A stretch of 64,000 bases of DNA from Pseudomonadota bacterium (GTDB taxonomy: Bacteria; Desulfobacterota; Desulfovibrionia; Desulfovibrionales; Desulfovibrionaceae): contig JAHIUW010000036.1 of assembly GCA_018816865.1 (NCBI GenBank), forward strand, positions 1 to 64,000, read 5' to 3'. Below, in pieces: positions 1 through 7,772 of this stretch. The notes beneath the pieces are model-generated. The model had not been told where the DNA came from. It worked only from the letters and a program-made list of their open reading frames with translations, and made no database searches. Both the position numbers and the translations under genes were made by a program. Every line of letters starts with the position of its first letter. Positions within the stretch are counted from its first letter, which is position 1.

Positions 1-19
1 CCTTCTTCCTCGTGGTCAT
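1..19 (-). CDS. Start of an unidentified gene leaving the left edge
   Basis: Read leftward, an ATG at 19 follows an AGGAG ribosome binding site with a 6-nt spacer and opens a frame beginning M-T-T-R-K-K before the window ends. Only six codons are visible, so no function can be given. It lies downstream of trmI on the same strand but beyond a terminator-like hairpin, so it is probably transcribed separately. Confidence 0.4.
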
Positions 20-183
20 GACGTTCTCCTGTGTTGAGGTTCCGGTGAAGTTTTGCAACTCCAACCGTACCCCAGCCAAGGACGGCATGACCACTTTCAC
101 TTTTGTGGCCAACTGTCAGGTGATAACCATCTCACTACAAGCAATAGAGTTCAACACCGCCTTCCAAGAAAAATAAACATAAG

Positions 184-207
184 CGGCGGCCCCGTCAGGG
201 ACCGCCG
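184..207 (-). terminator. Rho-independent terminator after trmI
   Basis: CGGCGG pairs with CCGCCG and CCC with GGG around a GTCA loop, with one C/A mismatch. On the minus strand the stem is followed by a T-rich stretch. It sits 32 bp beyond the trmI stop codon. Confidence 0.65.
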
Positions 208-238
208 TTCATCATTTTGCATTCAGGCCGAAGCGAAT

Positions 239-1129
239 CTATTCTTCCTCGTCCCCACCATTGCCCAAGCCATCCTCATCGGCCTGACGCGCGACTTCGC
301 GCTTCAGGCGGGCGGCCTCCTGCTTGCGCTCGCGGGTGCCCAGGGTCTTCTGCCCAGGCTCCATGGGTTCCTGCTGGCGAGCAAAGATCAAAAAACCAGT
401 GTGGGCGATCATACGATCTTCGGGGCGCAGGCGGTCTGGGATGGGCTTCCAGCGCCGCACCAAAATCTCCAGGACCTCGATGTCGTCAAAGGGCGCGGTC
501 TCCAGGGCCTCCAGCAACATACTGACCTGGTTGACCACCGGGGCCAGGAAACAGACGGGCGCGCCGGGGCGCACGGCGTTGGCCACGTTGTGCACGTGGT
601 TCCAAGGGTCGCGCACGTCCAGGAACAGCGCATGGGCGTCGTTCTGTTTGAAACCCTCAATGACGTCACCCTCGAACTGCTCCACGTTGTTGCCCAGGCC
701 GCAGCGATTGAGGTTCTGACGCACCAGCTTGGCGAACTCGAGGCGGCGCTCGTAGGTATAGACCTTGCCCGTGTCGCCGACCACGTGCGACAGGGCCACG
801 GTCAGCCCGCCGGAGCCGCTGCCCGCCTCGATCACGTGCGTGCCGGAACCGATACCCAGTCTGACCAGGATGTAGCCGATTTCCTTGGGATACAAAATCT
901 GCGTCTGGCGCTTGATGCCGTATTTGATCAGGTCGTGCAGGGTGGGCCGCACCACGCGAAAGGACTTGTCCAGGTGCGTGATGGCGATGCCGCCGAATCC
1001 GGCCTCGGCCACGGCGGTCATTTCGATCACACCTTCGTTACAGTGCAATTGATCCGTGGGATCGAAAACTCGAACGTATCTCTTGCCCTTCGGGCTAATG
1101 AGCATTACCAATTGACCAGGGGTTGGCAT
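239..1129 (-). CDS. trmI: tRNA (adenine-N1)-methyltransferase, TrmI family
   Basis: Cytoplasmic SAM-dependent enzyme that methylates N1 of adenosine 58 in the tRNA T-loop. The 296-aa product has a small N-terminal beta domain starting near MPTPGQ, the Rossmann glycine motif EAGSGSGG around residues 99-106, an acidic GDV motif, and LDVRDPW near residue 180 in place of the family's usual LD-x-PDPW. The C-terminus is a charged tail ending in DEEE. The start at 1129 is chosen because CGGAGG lies just upstream; a longer frame reaching 1351 would run through the divergent radical SAM gene. TrmI normally works as a tetramer. The function assignment is secure at family level. Confidence 0.9.
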   Translation of the reverse strand: MPTPGQLVMLISPKGKRYVRVFDPTDQLHCNEGVIEMTAVAEAGFGGIAITHLDKSFRVVRPTLHDLIKYGIKRQTQILYPKEIGYILVRLGIGSGTHVIEAGSGSGGLTVALSHVVGDTGKVYTYERRLEFAKLVRQNLNRCGLGNNVEQFEGDVIEGFKQNDAHALFLDVRDPWNHVHNVANAVRPGAPVCFLAPVVNQVSMLLEALETAPFDDIEVLEILVRRWKPIPDRLRPEDRMIAHTGFLIFARQQEPMEPGQKTLGTRERKQEAARLKREVARQADEDGLGNGGDEEE

Positions 1130-1191
1130 AATATCCTCCGAAGGCGTGGGGTAGGGCTTTCGCGAAGTGCAGTCAACCCAATTCTGCCCCA

Positions 1192-2238
1192 GTGAAAAAA
1201 CCAGTTTGCAAGGATCGCGCAATATTGGCATACAAGTATGTGTTCGGACCGGTACGTTCCGGCAGGCTCGGCCTCTCCCTCGGCCTGGACCTGCTGGGCA
1301 CTGCGCTGTGCTCCCTGGACTGCATCTACTGCGAAGTGGGCCGGACAACACAGTTGGAAATGGACCGGAAGCCCTGTGTCCGGGCCGAAGTTTTACTTGA
1401 GGAGCTGGCGCGCTGGAAAAACGAGATGCGCCAGACTCCGGATTACGTGACCCTGGGGGGGCTGGGCGAGCCCTGTCTGAACAGCGAAATGGGCATCATC
1501 ATCGAGGGAGTGCGAGAGATTTTTCCTAACACGCCCATCGCCGTTCTGACAAACTCCACCCTGCTGCACGATCCGCAGGTCCGGCGAGAGCTGGCCCTGG
1601 CTGATGTCGTGCTGCCCTCTCTGGATACCCTGGTGCCCGACGAGATGCGCCGCCTGAACAGACCGCACCACGCGGTCAATATTGATGCGCTGAAATCGGG
1701 ACTCACGGCCTTTCGCCGGGAGTTCACCGGACGCCTCCTGTTGGAGGTGCTGCTTGTGGCCGGGATCAACGACAGCGAGGACAACCTCGCAAGGCTCAAG
1801 GATTTTGTGGCCGAGCTCAGGCCGGATCGCGTGGACGTGGAAACCATGACCCGCCCCGGAACCCTGAAGACGGCCCAGCCCGTGCCACCCGAAACACTCG
1901 CGCATTGGCGCACCGTTTTGGGCGGGCTCGCCGACAACGGCGGACAGGCACAACGGAAACCCCCGTCCCGCATGGGTGGGACGAGGCATATTACCGAGGA
2001 CGCCGCATCCTCGCCCGGAGCCGAAGAGGCCCGAGTAGCGAGTGCTGCGGTGAACACCGTGTTGGATCAGGTGGCCGCCTCCATCGCGCGCAGACCCCAG
2101 ACAGCTTCCCAGCTGGCAGACGCACTGGGCCTCCCCCTGGAGGCCGTAGAGCGGGCCCTGGACGATCTGGAAACGCGCGACAGGCTCTCCACCTTCACGA
2201 GCGCCGGGGCCCTGTTCTTCGCACTACGCGAAGACTGA
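1192..2238 (+). CDS. Radical SAM protein, COG0731 (TYW1-related) type, with C-terminal helical domain
   Basis: The 348-aa protein carries the radical SAM cluster motif C-x3-C-x2-C at C40, C44 and C47, followed by LGGLGEP, the SAM-contact strand seen in this superfamily. KYVFGPVRSGRLG before the cysteines is typical of COG0731, whose archaeal members make wyosine-type bases at tRNA position 37; the role of bacterial members is unknown. After about residue 280 a helical segment (QTASQLADALGLPLEAVER) looks like a winged-helix DNA or RNA-binding domain. The start is GTG at 1192; a TTG about 33 nt downstream is an alternative and would fit the family's shorter N-terminus. It is divergent from trmI with 62 bp between starts. 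Confidence 0.8.
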   Translation: MKKPVCKDRAILAYKYVFGPVRSGRLGLSLGLDLLGTALCSLDCIYCEVGRTTQLEMDRKPCVRAEVLLEELARWKNEMRQTPDYVTLGGLGEPCLNSEMGIIIEGVREIFPNTPIAVLTNSTLLHDPQVRRELALADVVLPSLDTLVPDEMRRLNRPHHAVNIDALKSGLTAFRREFTGRLLLEVLLVAGINDSEDNLARLKDFVAELRPDRVDVETMTRPGTLKTAQPVPPETLAHWRTVLGGLADNGGQAQRKPPSRMGGTRHITEDAASSPGAEEARVASAAVNTVLDQVAASIARRPQTASQLADALGLPLEAVERALDDLETRDRLSTFTSAGALFFALRED

Positions 2239-2310
2239 GGCAGCGCGCCGCAAGGCGCCCCCGCGGGAAGACACGGTCCGTCCCGAACCATTTTCACATC
2301 GAGGTAAACC

Positions 2311-3765
2311 ATGCCGAAGAGTAAACGGCAAAAGATGTTCATCGGGATACTGCCCGGCGAACAGGTCGAGGTGGTCATCACCGAAGACGGAAAGATTCTG
2401 GAATACTACGTCGAGATGCTGCACCAGGCCAAGACCAAGGGCAACATCTACAAGGGCGTCATCAACAACATCGATCCCAACCTCCAGGCCGCCTTCGTCA
2501 ACTACGGTGCGGAGCGCAACGGCTTTTTGCAGATCGACGAGGTCCATCCCGAATACTACCTGGACGACGACGTCGCCAAGAAGGGCTTCAAGTACCCGCC
2601 CATGCAGAAGGTGCTGCGTCCGGGCCAGGAGGTCCTGATCCAGGTGGTCAAGGAACCCACCGGCAAGAAGGGCGCCTTCGTGACCACCTATCTCTCCCTG
2701 CCGGGTCGCTATTTCGTGCTGACCATCGGCCGTGAGCAGGTGGGCATCTCCCGCAAGATCGAGGACGAGAAGGAACGCGAGAAGCTCAAGATCGTGGTCG
2801 AGGACCTGAATCTGGGCGACGGGCTGGGCGTCATCGTCCGCACCGCCAGCCTGGACGTGGGCAAGACCATGCTCACCAAGGACCTGAAATTCCTGAAACG
2901 CCTCTGGATCGAGGTGCGCAAAAAGGTCAGCGCCCAGGAGACCCCCTCCCTGATCTATCAGGAGATGGATCTGGCCTCACGCGCCATCCGCGACTACATG
3001 AACAGTGACACCGCCGAGATCTGGGTGGACGACAAGGGCACCGCCGACCGCCTGAAGGAGATGGTCTCCCTGGTCTTCCCCCGGCGTCCCAGCCTGGTCC
3101 GCTACCATGACGACCCCGCCAAGAATCTCTGGGAGCGCTTCAATCTGGAGCGTCAGATCGAGTCCATCTATGGCCGCGAAGTTGACCTGCCCAGCGGCGG
3201 ACGGCTGGTGATCGACGCCACCGAGGCCCTGACCGCCATCGACATCAACTCCGGACGCATCGGCGGCAAAAAGAACTTCCGCGACATGGCCCTGCGGACC
3301 AACATGGAAGCCGCCGAGGAGATCGCCCGCCAATTGGTGCTGCGCGACATCGGCGGCCAGGTGGTCATCGACTTCATCGAGATGAAGGACAAGAACCACT
3401 GCCGCGAGGTGGAAAAGATCATGCGCAGCGCCGTGAAGATGGACCGCGCCCGCACCGACGTGGGCCGCCTGTCCCGCTTCGGCCTGTTGGAGATGGTCCG
3501 CCAGCGCCTGGGGTCCTCGGCCCTGGCCGTGTCCACCGAGCCCTGCCCCTGTTGCGGCGGCACCGGCATGCGCCGCAACATGGAGTGGCAGGCCCTGCAA
3601 GCCCTGAAGGAAATCAACCAGAAGTTGCGCCAGAAAAAGAACGGCGACCCCGTCCAGCACCGCTGCGACACCGAGATTCTGGCCTACATGGCCAACCACA
3701 AACGCGAGCAGCTGATGGAGATGGAGCAGACCTACAACACCACCATCCAGCTGCTGCCCGCCTAG
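2311..3765 (+). CDS. rng: Ribonuclease G/E family endoribonuclease
   Basis: Single-strand-specific endoribonuclease for rRNA maturation and mRNA decay. The 484-aa length fits RNase G rather than the longer RNase E, as there is no degradosome scaffold tail. An S1 RNA-binding domain spans about residues 35-125 (GNIYKGVINNIDPNLQAAFVNYG, split here only by the reader). The catalytic metal-binding aspartates are seen in VIDATEALTAIDINSGR (about residue 301) and VVIDFIEMKD (about 353). The zinc-link cysteines are in CPCC near residue 411. It is followed 20 bp later by queH and appears co-transcribed with it. Confidence 0.95.
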   Translation: MPKSKRQKMFIGILPGEQVEVVITEDGKILEYYVEMLHQAKTKGNIYKGVINNIDPNLQAAFVNYGAERNGFLQIDEVHPEYYLDDDVAKKGFKYPPMQKVLRPGQEVLIQVVKEPTGKKGAFVTTYLSLPGRYFVLTIGREQVGISRKIEDEKEREKLKIVVEDLNLGDGLGVIVRTASLDVGKTMLTKDLKFLKRLWIEVRKKVSAQETPSLIYQEMDLASRAIRDYMNSDTAEIWVDDKGTADRLKEMVSLVFPRRPSLVRYHDDPAKNLWERFNLERQIESIYGREVDLPSGGRLVIDATEALTAIDINSGRIGGKKNFRDMALRTNMEAAEEIARQLVLRDIGGQVVIDFIEMKDKNHCREVEKIMRSAVKMDRARTDVGRLSRFGLLEMVRQRLGSSALAVSTEPCPCCGGTGMRRNMEWQALQALKEINQKLRQKKNGDPVQHRCDTEILAYMANHKREQLMEMEQTYNTTIQLLPA

Positions 3766-3785
3766 ACCACGGCGCGAGGGCGACC

Positions 3786-4391
3786 ATGCCCAGAATATTG
3801 CTGCATATGTGTTGCGGACCGTGCGCCATCGCGCCGGTCCGCGCACTTCAGGCCAGGGGCTTCGAGGTCACGGGGTTGTATTACAATCCCAACATCCATC
3901 CCCTGATGGAATACAAGCGCCGTCGGGATGCCCTGGCAGAGGTCTCCGCCCGTCTGGGATTCAAGGTCATCTACAAGGATGACGAATACGACCCGCAGGC
4001 ATGGTTCCGAAGCATGTCCTTCCGCGAGGACAACCGCTGCTTTCATTGCTACGCCATGCGCCTGGAGCGCACGGCGGGCATGGCGCGGCGTGGCAAGTTC
4101 GACTGCTTTTCGAGCACCCTGCTCTACAGCAAATTCCAGAAGCACGAGATGATCGCCGGACTGGGCCGGGACCTGGCCGCTGCGGGCAGCTGCGAATTCC
4201 TGTACCAGGATTTCCGCGAAGGCTGGAAAGAGGGCATCGCCACGTCCAAGGACTGGGGCATCTACCGCCAGCAATACTGCGGCTGCCTGTACAGCGAGAA
4301 CGAGCGCTACGCCCGAGAGCTTGACGAGCCACCCGCCACCGCGACCACTGGCGCACTCACAATCCCACAAGATGGAGACGATCATGCTTGA
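3786..4391 (+). CDS. queH: Epoxyqueuosine reductase QueH
   Basis: QueH reduces epoxyqueuosine to queuosine in tRNA, replacing the cobalamin enzyme QueG. The 201-aa protein starts MPRILLHMCCGPC, the family's N-terminal Cys-Cys motif, and has further cysteines in RCFHCYAMR and QYCGCLY that in the family bind an Fe-S cluster and an extra metal. The ATG at 3786 is used, 20 bp after rng; the longer open frame upstream overlaps rng. Its stop codon overlaps the next gene (ATG at 4384), suggesting translational coupling. Confidence 0.92.
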   Translation: MPRILLHMCCGPCAIAPVRALQARGFEVTGLYYNPNIHPLMEYKRRRDALAEVSARLGFKVIYKDDEYDPQAWFRSMSFREDNRCFHCYAMRLERTAGMARRGKFDCFSSTLLYSKFQKHEMIAGLGRDLAAAGSCEFLYQDFREGWKEGIATSKDWGIYRQQYCGCLYSENERYARELDEPPATATTGALTIPQDGDDHA

Positions 4392-4770
4392 GCAGACCGT
4401 GTACCTGGCGGCCTTGTTCAAGGGCCTGGACGACATGCCCCGGTTCCTGCACTTCTCGGCGGTGCTCGTCCCGGCGCTGCTCCTGGGGCTAACGGCCATC
4501 AAGTCCAACCGCTTCCTGGCCGCCGTGGGCTTCACCACCTTGCACGGCCTGTTCTTCGCGGGTTTGCTGAAGCTCAGCGACGGCGGCTACTCCTATTGGC
4601 TCTTCACCCTGTGTCAGCCCCTGCACCAGACCGACTGGGCCGGGCTGGTGGCCCCGACCCTGGCCGAACAATTCATGATCTATGGCCTACCGGCCCTGAT
4701 GCACGGCCTGGCCGTGCCCCTGCTGAGCCTGCTCGTCGCCGCCGGGACGCGCGCCGCCCGCAGGAACTAA
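4384..4770 (+). CDS. Small hydrophobic membrane protein, unknown function
   Basis: This 128-aa product has about three predicted membrane segments: FLHFSAVLVPALLLGLTAI, FLAAVGFTTLHGLFFAGLL and a C-terminal ALMHGLAVPLLSLLVAAG. It ends in basic residues. The ATG at 4384 overlaps the queH stop and has GGAG 7 nt upstream, favouring it over in-frame ATGs at 4321 and 4372. I do not recognise a family. Its position between queH and hemW says little about function. It could be a DUF-type integral membrane protein of lipid or cofactor metabolism, but nothing in the sequence shows that. Confidence 0.75.
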   Translation: MLEQTVYLAALFKGLDDMPRFLHFSAVLVPALLLGLTAIKSNRFLAAVGFTTLHGLFFAGLLKLSDGGYSYWLFTLCQPLHQTDWAGLVAPTLAEQFMIYGLPALMHGLAVPLLSLLVAAGTRAARRN

Positions 4771-4789
4771 CCAGGGAAAGACTCAGGCC

Positions 4790-5950
4790 ATGCTTCTCTA
4801 CGTCCACGTCCCCTTCTGCCGCAGCAAGTGCACGTATTGCGCCTTCCACTCCGTAGTGCCCAAGGCCGGAGATGCCCTGCGCTATGTCGAACTGCTGCGC
4901 AAGGAGGCCGAGCACTGGGGCCGGACCCTGCGTCGCCCCACCGTGACCAGCGTCTACCTGGGCGGCGGCACCCCCAGCCTGCTGGAACTGCCGCTGCTGG
5001 CCACCCTGGTCTCGACCATCCGGAACAATTTCGCCTTGAAACCCAAGCTGGAATTCACCATGGAGGCCAACCCGGACTCCATCATGGACATGAACTACCT
5101 GTACTCCATGCGCGAAATGGGGATCAACCGGCTGTCCATCGGCATACAAAGCCTGCACGACAATTCCCTGAAGACCCTGGGCCGCGCCCACACCGCCGAC
5201 CAGGCCCGGGCAGTGGTGCGTCTGGCACGGGACTGCGGGTTCTCCAACATCTCCCTGGACCTCATCTGGGGGCTGCCCAAGCAACGGTTGTTTACCTGGA
5301 TGAAGGAGCTCAAGGAGGTGGTGCAGATGCGCCCCGAGCACCTGTCCTGCTATGGACTGACCCTGGAGCCGGACACCCCGTTGGAGCGATTGTCCCGCAA
5401 GACCGACCTGGAGATCGCCCCGGACGATGATCTGGCCAAGATGTTCATCTACGGCTCGCAGTACCTGGAGAGCGAGGGCTACCTGCAATACGAGATCTCC
5501 AACTTCGCGCGCATGGGCTTTGAGAGCCGCCACAACCAGGGCTACTGGGAAGCCAAGAACTACCTGGGACTGGGGCCTGCCGCGGTATCCACCATCAAGC
5601 ACAACCGCTGGGAAAACCCGCGCGACCTGAAGGACTACGCCAAGGCCTTGAACAGCGGCATCCTGGGCGCGAATCACGAGGTGCTGGACAAGCGCACCCG
5701 CATCCGTGAGATGGTCATGCTGCGCCTACGCACCACCCAGGGGCTGAACCTGGAGGCCTACAAGAAACTGGCTGGCATCTCCTTCACCGAGGAATTCGGC
5801 CCGCTGATCCGCGCCCTGCGCCAGAACGAGCTGATCCGCCTCTCCGGGGGCTATCTGCGGCTGTCCAAGACCGGAATGCTGGTTTCGGACACCATCCTCG
5901 CCAACCTGTTCAGCGACGAGCCTCCTGTCCCGCAACCGCTGCCTCGCTGA
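4790..5950 (+). CDS. hemW: HemW-like radical SAM haem chaperone
   Basis: A 386-aa radical SAM protein of the HemN/HemW group. The motif YVHVPFCRSKCTYCAF gives C10, C14 and C17 for the 4Fe-4S cluster. GGGTPSLL and EANPDS are further conserved SAM and substrate-site motifs, and IGIQS follows. The lack of a HemN-type N-terminal extension favours HemW, a haem-binding chaperone, over coproporphyrinogen dehydrogenase. It lies 19 bp after the small membrane protein and probably ends the rng-queH transcript. Such proteins are often annotated as oxygen-independent coproporphyrinogen III oxidase. Confidence 0.85.
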   Translation: MLLYVHVPFCRSKCTYCAFHSVVPKAGDALRYVELLRKEAEHWGRTLRRPTVTSVYLGGGTPSLLELPLLATLVSTIRNNFALKPKLEFTMEANPDSIMDMNYLYSMREMGINRLSIGIQSLHDNSLKTLGRAHTADQARAVVRLARDCGFSNISLDLIWGLPKQRLFTWMKELKEVVQMRPEHLSCYGLTLEPDTPLERLSRKTDLEIAPDDDLAKMFIYGSQYLESEGYLQYEISNFARMGFESRHNQGYWEAKNYLGLGPAAVSTIKHNRWENPRDLKDYAKALNSGILGANHEVLDKRTRIREMVMLRLRTTQGLNLEAYKKLAGISFTEEFGPLIRALRQNELIRLSGGYLRLSKTGMLVSDTILANLFSDEPPVPQPLPR

Positions 5951-6029
5951 CCCACCCGCAGCGCCAGCCCCCGCCTCTGCGCTACGCCCTCTCCCGCTCC
6001 GTGCCCATCGCAGATTCCAAGACACAAAA

Positions 6030-6056
6030 ATCCCATGGATGGTTTTTCCATGGGAT
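6030..6056. terminator. Perfect hairpin between hemW and flagellin
   Basis: ATCCCATGGA at 6030-6039 pairs exactly with TCCATGGGAT at 6047-6056. A T-run (TTTTTGTGTC) follows only when read on the minus strand, although both flanking genes are on the plus strand. It may terminate hemW with poor efficiency or protect the 3' end. Confidence 0.45.
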
Positions 6057-6121
6057 GCTCATTCATTGATGCCCCGGACCGGCCCACAGGCCCGGCAGCG
6101 CACAATTCTTCCAGCCCCCCC

Positions 6122-6149
6122 TAAACTTATCCCTCCCCAGTGCCGAAAA
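6122..6149 (+). promoter_or_regulatory. Sigma28 (FliA)-type promoter of the flagellin gene
   Basis: TAAA at 6122-6125 and GCCGAAAA at 6142-6149 are separated by 16 bp, close to the FliA consensus TAAA-N15-GCCGATAA. The leader to the flagellin ATG is then about 70 nt. The site is read directly from sequence; use by FliA is inferred. Confidence 0.6.
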
Positions 6150-6227
6150 GAAATTACACACGGCGCAATCCTAACACTGTTAAGCAGCACGGAAGCTGTA
6201 CAACCATTCTATGGAGGGAAACAACAC

Positions 6228-7121
6228 ATGTCTCTGGTCATTAACAACAACTTGATGGCGGCTAATGCTGCGCGGAACCTGAGCCAGTCGTTTGGCGCTC
6301 TTGGGAACTCCGTCCGTCGTCTGTCTTCGGGTCTCCGGATCACTACTGCTGCCGACGACGCAGCCGGTCTGGCAATTCGAGAGCTGATGCGTTCGGACAT
6401 CGCCGCCCTGAACCAGGGTGTGCGTAACGCCAACGACGCTATTTCGATGATCCAGACCGCCGACGGCGCTCTCCAGGTCATCGACGAAAAGCTCATCCGC
6501 ATGAAGGAACTGGCCGAACAGGCGGCCACGGGTACTTACAACTCCGACCAGCGCATGATCATCGACTCCGAGTATCAGGCCATGGCTTCGGAAATCACCC
6601 GTATCGCTAACGCCACCGACTTCAACGGCATTTACCTGTTGAACGGCAACCTTTCCAGCGACACTCACAACGGTACCGGCCTGGTCTCCACCGGCAAGAT
6701 GAAGGTCCACTTCGGTACCGCCAACGACAGCAGCGAGGACTACTACTACGTCCGTATCGACAACTCCACGGCCTCGGCCCTGGGCGTTGGCAACGGGGCG
6801 CTGTCCACCTCTGCTGGTTTCTCGATCTCGACCCAGTCCGCGGCGCAGAACGCACTGGATGGCATCAAGAACGCCATCGTCTCCAAGGACAAGATCCGCG
6901 CCAACTTGGGCGCTCTCCAGAACCGTCTGGAGAACACCATCTCCAACCTGCAGATCCAGTCCGAGAACCTGCAGGCGGCCGAATCCCGCATCTCCGATGT
7001 GGACGTGGCCATCGAGATGACCGAGTTCGTGCGTCAGCAGATCAAGTCCCAGGCTGCAGTGTCCATGCTCGCCCAGGCCAACTCCCTGCCTCGTATGGCC
7101 ATGCAGCTCTTGGGCGGTTAA
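6228..7121 (+). CDS. Flagellin
   Basis: Structural subunit of the flagellar filament, exported through the flagellar type III apparatus. The 297-aa protein starts MSLVINNNLMAANAARNLSQ, the typical D0/D1 N-terminus, and ends with LQIQSENLQAAESRISDVD followed by a coiled C-terminal D0 region finishing NSLPRMAMQLLGG. The middle domain (about residues 145-195) is short, making this a compact flagellin. ATG 6228 has GGAGGG upstream. Preceded by a sigma28-type promoter and followed by a strong terminator, so it is probably monocistronic; no other flagellar gene is nearby. Confidence 0.93.
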   Translation: MSLVINNNLMAANAARNLSQSFGALGNSVRRLSSGLRITTAADDAAGLAIRELMRSDIAALNQGVRNANDAISMIQTADGALQVIDEKLIRMKELAEQAATGTYNSDQRMIIDSEYQAMASEITRIANATDFNGIYLLNGNLSSDTHNGTGLVSTGKMKVHFGTANDSSEDYYYVRIDNSTASALGVGNGALSTSAGFSISTQSAAQNALDGIKNAIVSKDKIRANLGALQNRLENTISNLQIQSENLQAAESRISDVDVAIEMTEFVRQQIKSQAAVSMLAQANSLPRMAMQLLGG

Positions 7122-7204
7122 TCCGGCAGGCCCAATGGGCCGCCTGATGCCGCAATAGCAGCTGCCTAACGGGCGTCACGGGCGCCCACTGGACGCATCA
7201 CTTA

Positions 7205-7237
7205 AACGCCCCCCTTTCCGCAGGAAAGGGGGGCGTT
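7205..7237 (+). terminator. Rho-independent terminator of the flagellin gene
   Basis: A perfect 15-bp stem, AACGCCCCCCTTTCC with GGAAAGGGGGGCGTT, encloses a GCA loop. The T-run after it is weak (TTGCCTTG), but the stem is very stable. It also lies 33 bp beyond the convergent phosphodiesterase stop and may serve both strands. Confidence 0.75.
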
Positions 7238-7269
7238 GCCTTGAACAGCCATTCAAAAATCGGCGTGGC

Positions 7270-7770
7270 TCAGCCCAGATTCCTGGGCACCTCAACCAGC
7301 TCGCGGGTCAAGGTGCCATCATCCGCCACATGAACGTAGGCCAGGGTCGGCCCCTTGCCGGACTCGCGCAGGCTGCCGGGATTGACGACCCGCACACCGT
7401 CGTAGTCCAGCCAGGCAGGTTCGTGGGTATGGCCGAAGCACACCAAGTCATAGCCGGGGCCGAAGGCCTGGGCCACGGCCCCGGCCAGGGGACGGCCCGA
7501 CAGTCCGAAGCCATGCATCATGCCAATGCGCAGCCCGCCGATGGTCATGGAGACGCGTGTCTCAAGCTCTTCGCCCAGGGACCAGTCGTCCATGTTGCCC
7601 GCCACGGCGTAAAAGCCGGGGTGCTGCATGAAAAAGGACCACAACTCCCTGCCGGTCATGTCCCCCAGATGCAGCAACAGATCGGCCCCGGCCAAATAGC
7701 GGTCATACACGGCCTGCATCCAGGGCGTGGGGGACGGGGCGTGGGTGTCGGAAATGAGCGCGATCTTCAT
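7270..7770 (-). CDS. YfcE/MJ0936-type metallophosphodiesterase
   Basis: A 166-aa calcineurin-like phosphoesterase. All metal-binding motifs are visible: D8-x-H10 (ISDTH), GDM with D37, GN with N59, MHG near residue 85 and GHTH near residue 113. The size and motif order match the YfcE/MJ0936 group, manganese-dependent phosphodiesterases acting on small phosphodiester substrates; the natural substrate is unknown. The ATG at 7770 is 2 bp after the mlaD stop, so it is the last gene of the mlaE-mlaF-mlaD operon, although no functional link to lipid transport is evident. Confidence 0.88.
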   Translation of the reverse strand: MKIALISDTHAPSPTPWMQAVYDRYLAGADLLLHLGDMTGRELWSFFMQHPGFYAVAGNMDDWSLGEELETRVSMTIGGLRIGMMHGFGLSGRPLAGAVAQAFGPGYDLVCFGHTHEPAWLDYDGVRVVNPGSLRESGKGPTLAYVHVADDGTLTRELVEVPRNLG

Positions 7771-7772
7771 GC

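Noticed and set aside
53-1195. Long plus-strand open frame of 380 codons opposite trmI
   Set aside because: It is antisense to trmI, which has clear SAM-methyltransferase motifs; the frame shows only biased His/Gly/Gln composition typical of GC-rich shadows.
6030-6056. Flagellin operator
   Set aside because: The palindrome is about 70-90 bp upstream of the sigma28-like promoter and has a terminator-like T-run on the other strand; nothing links it to flagellar regulation.
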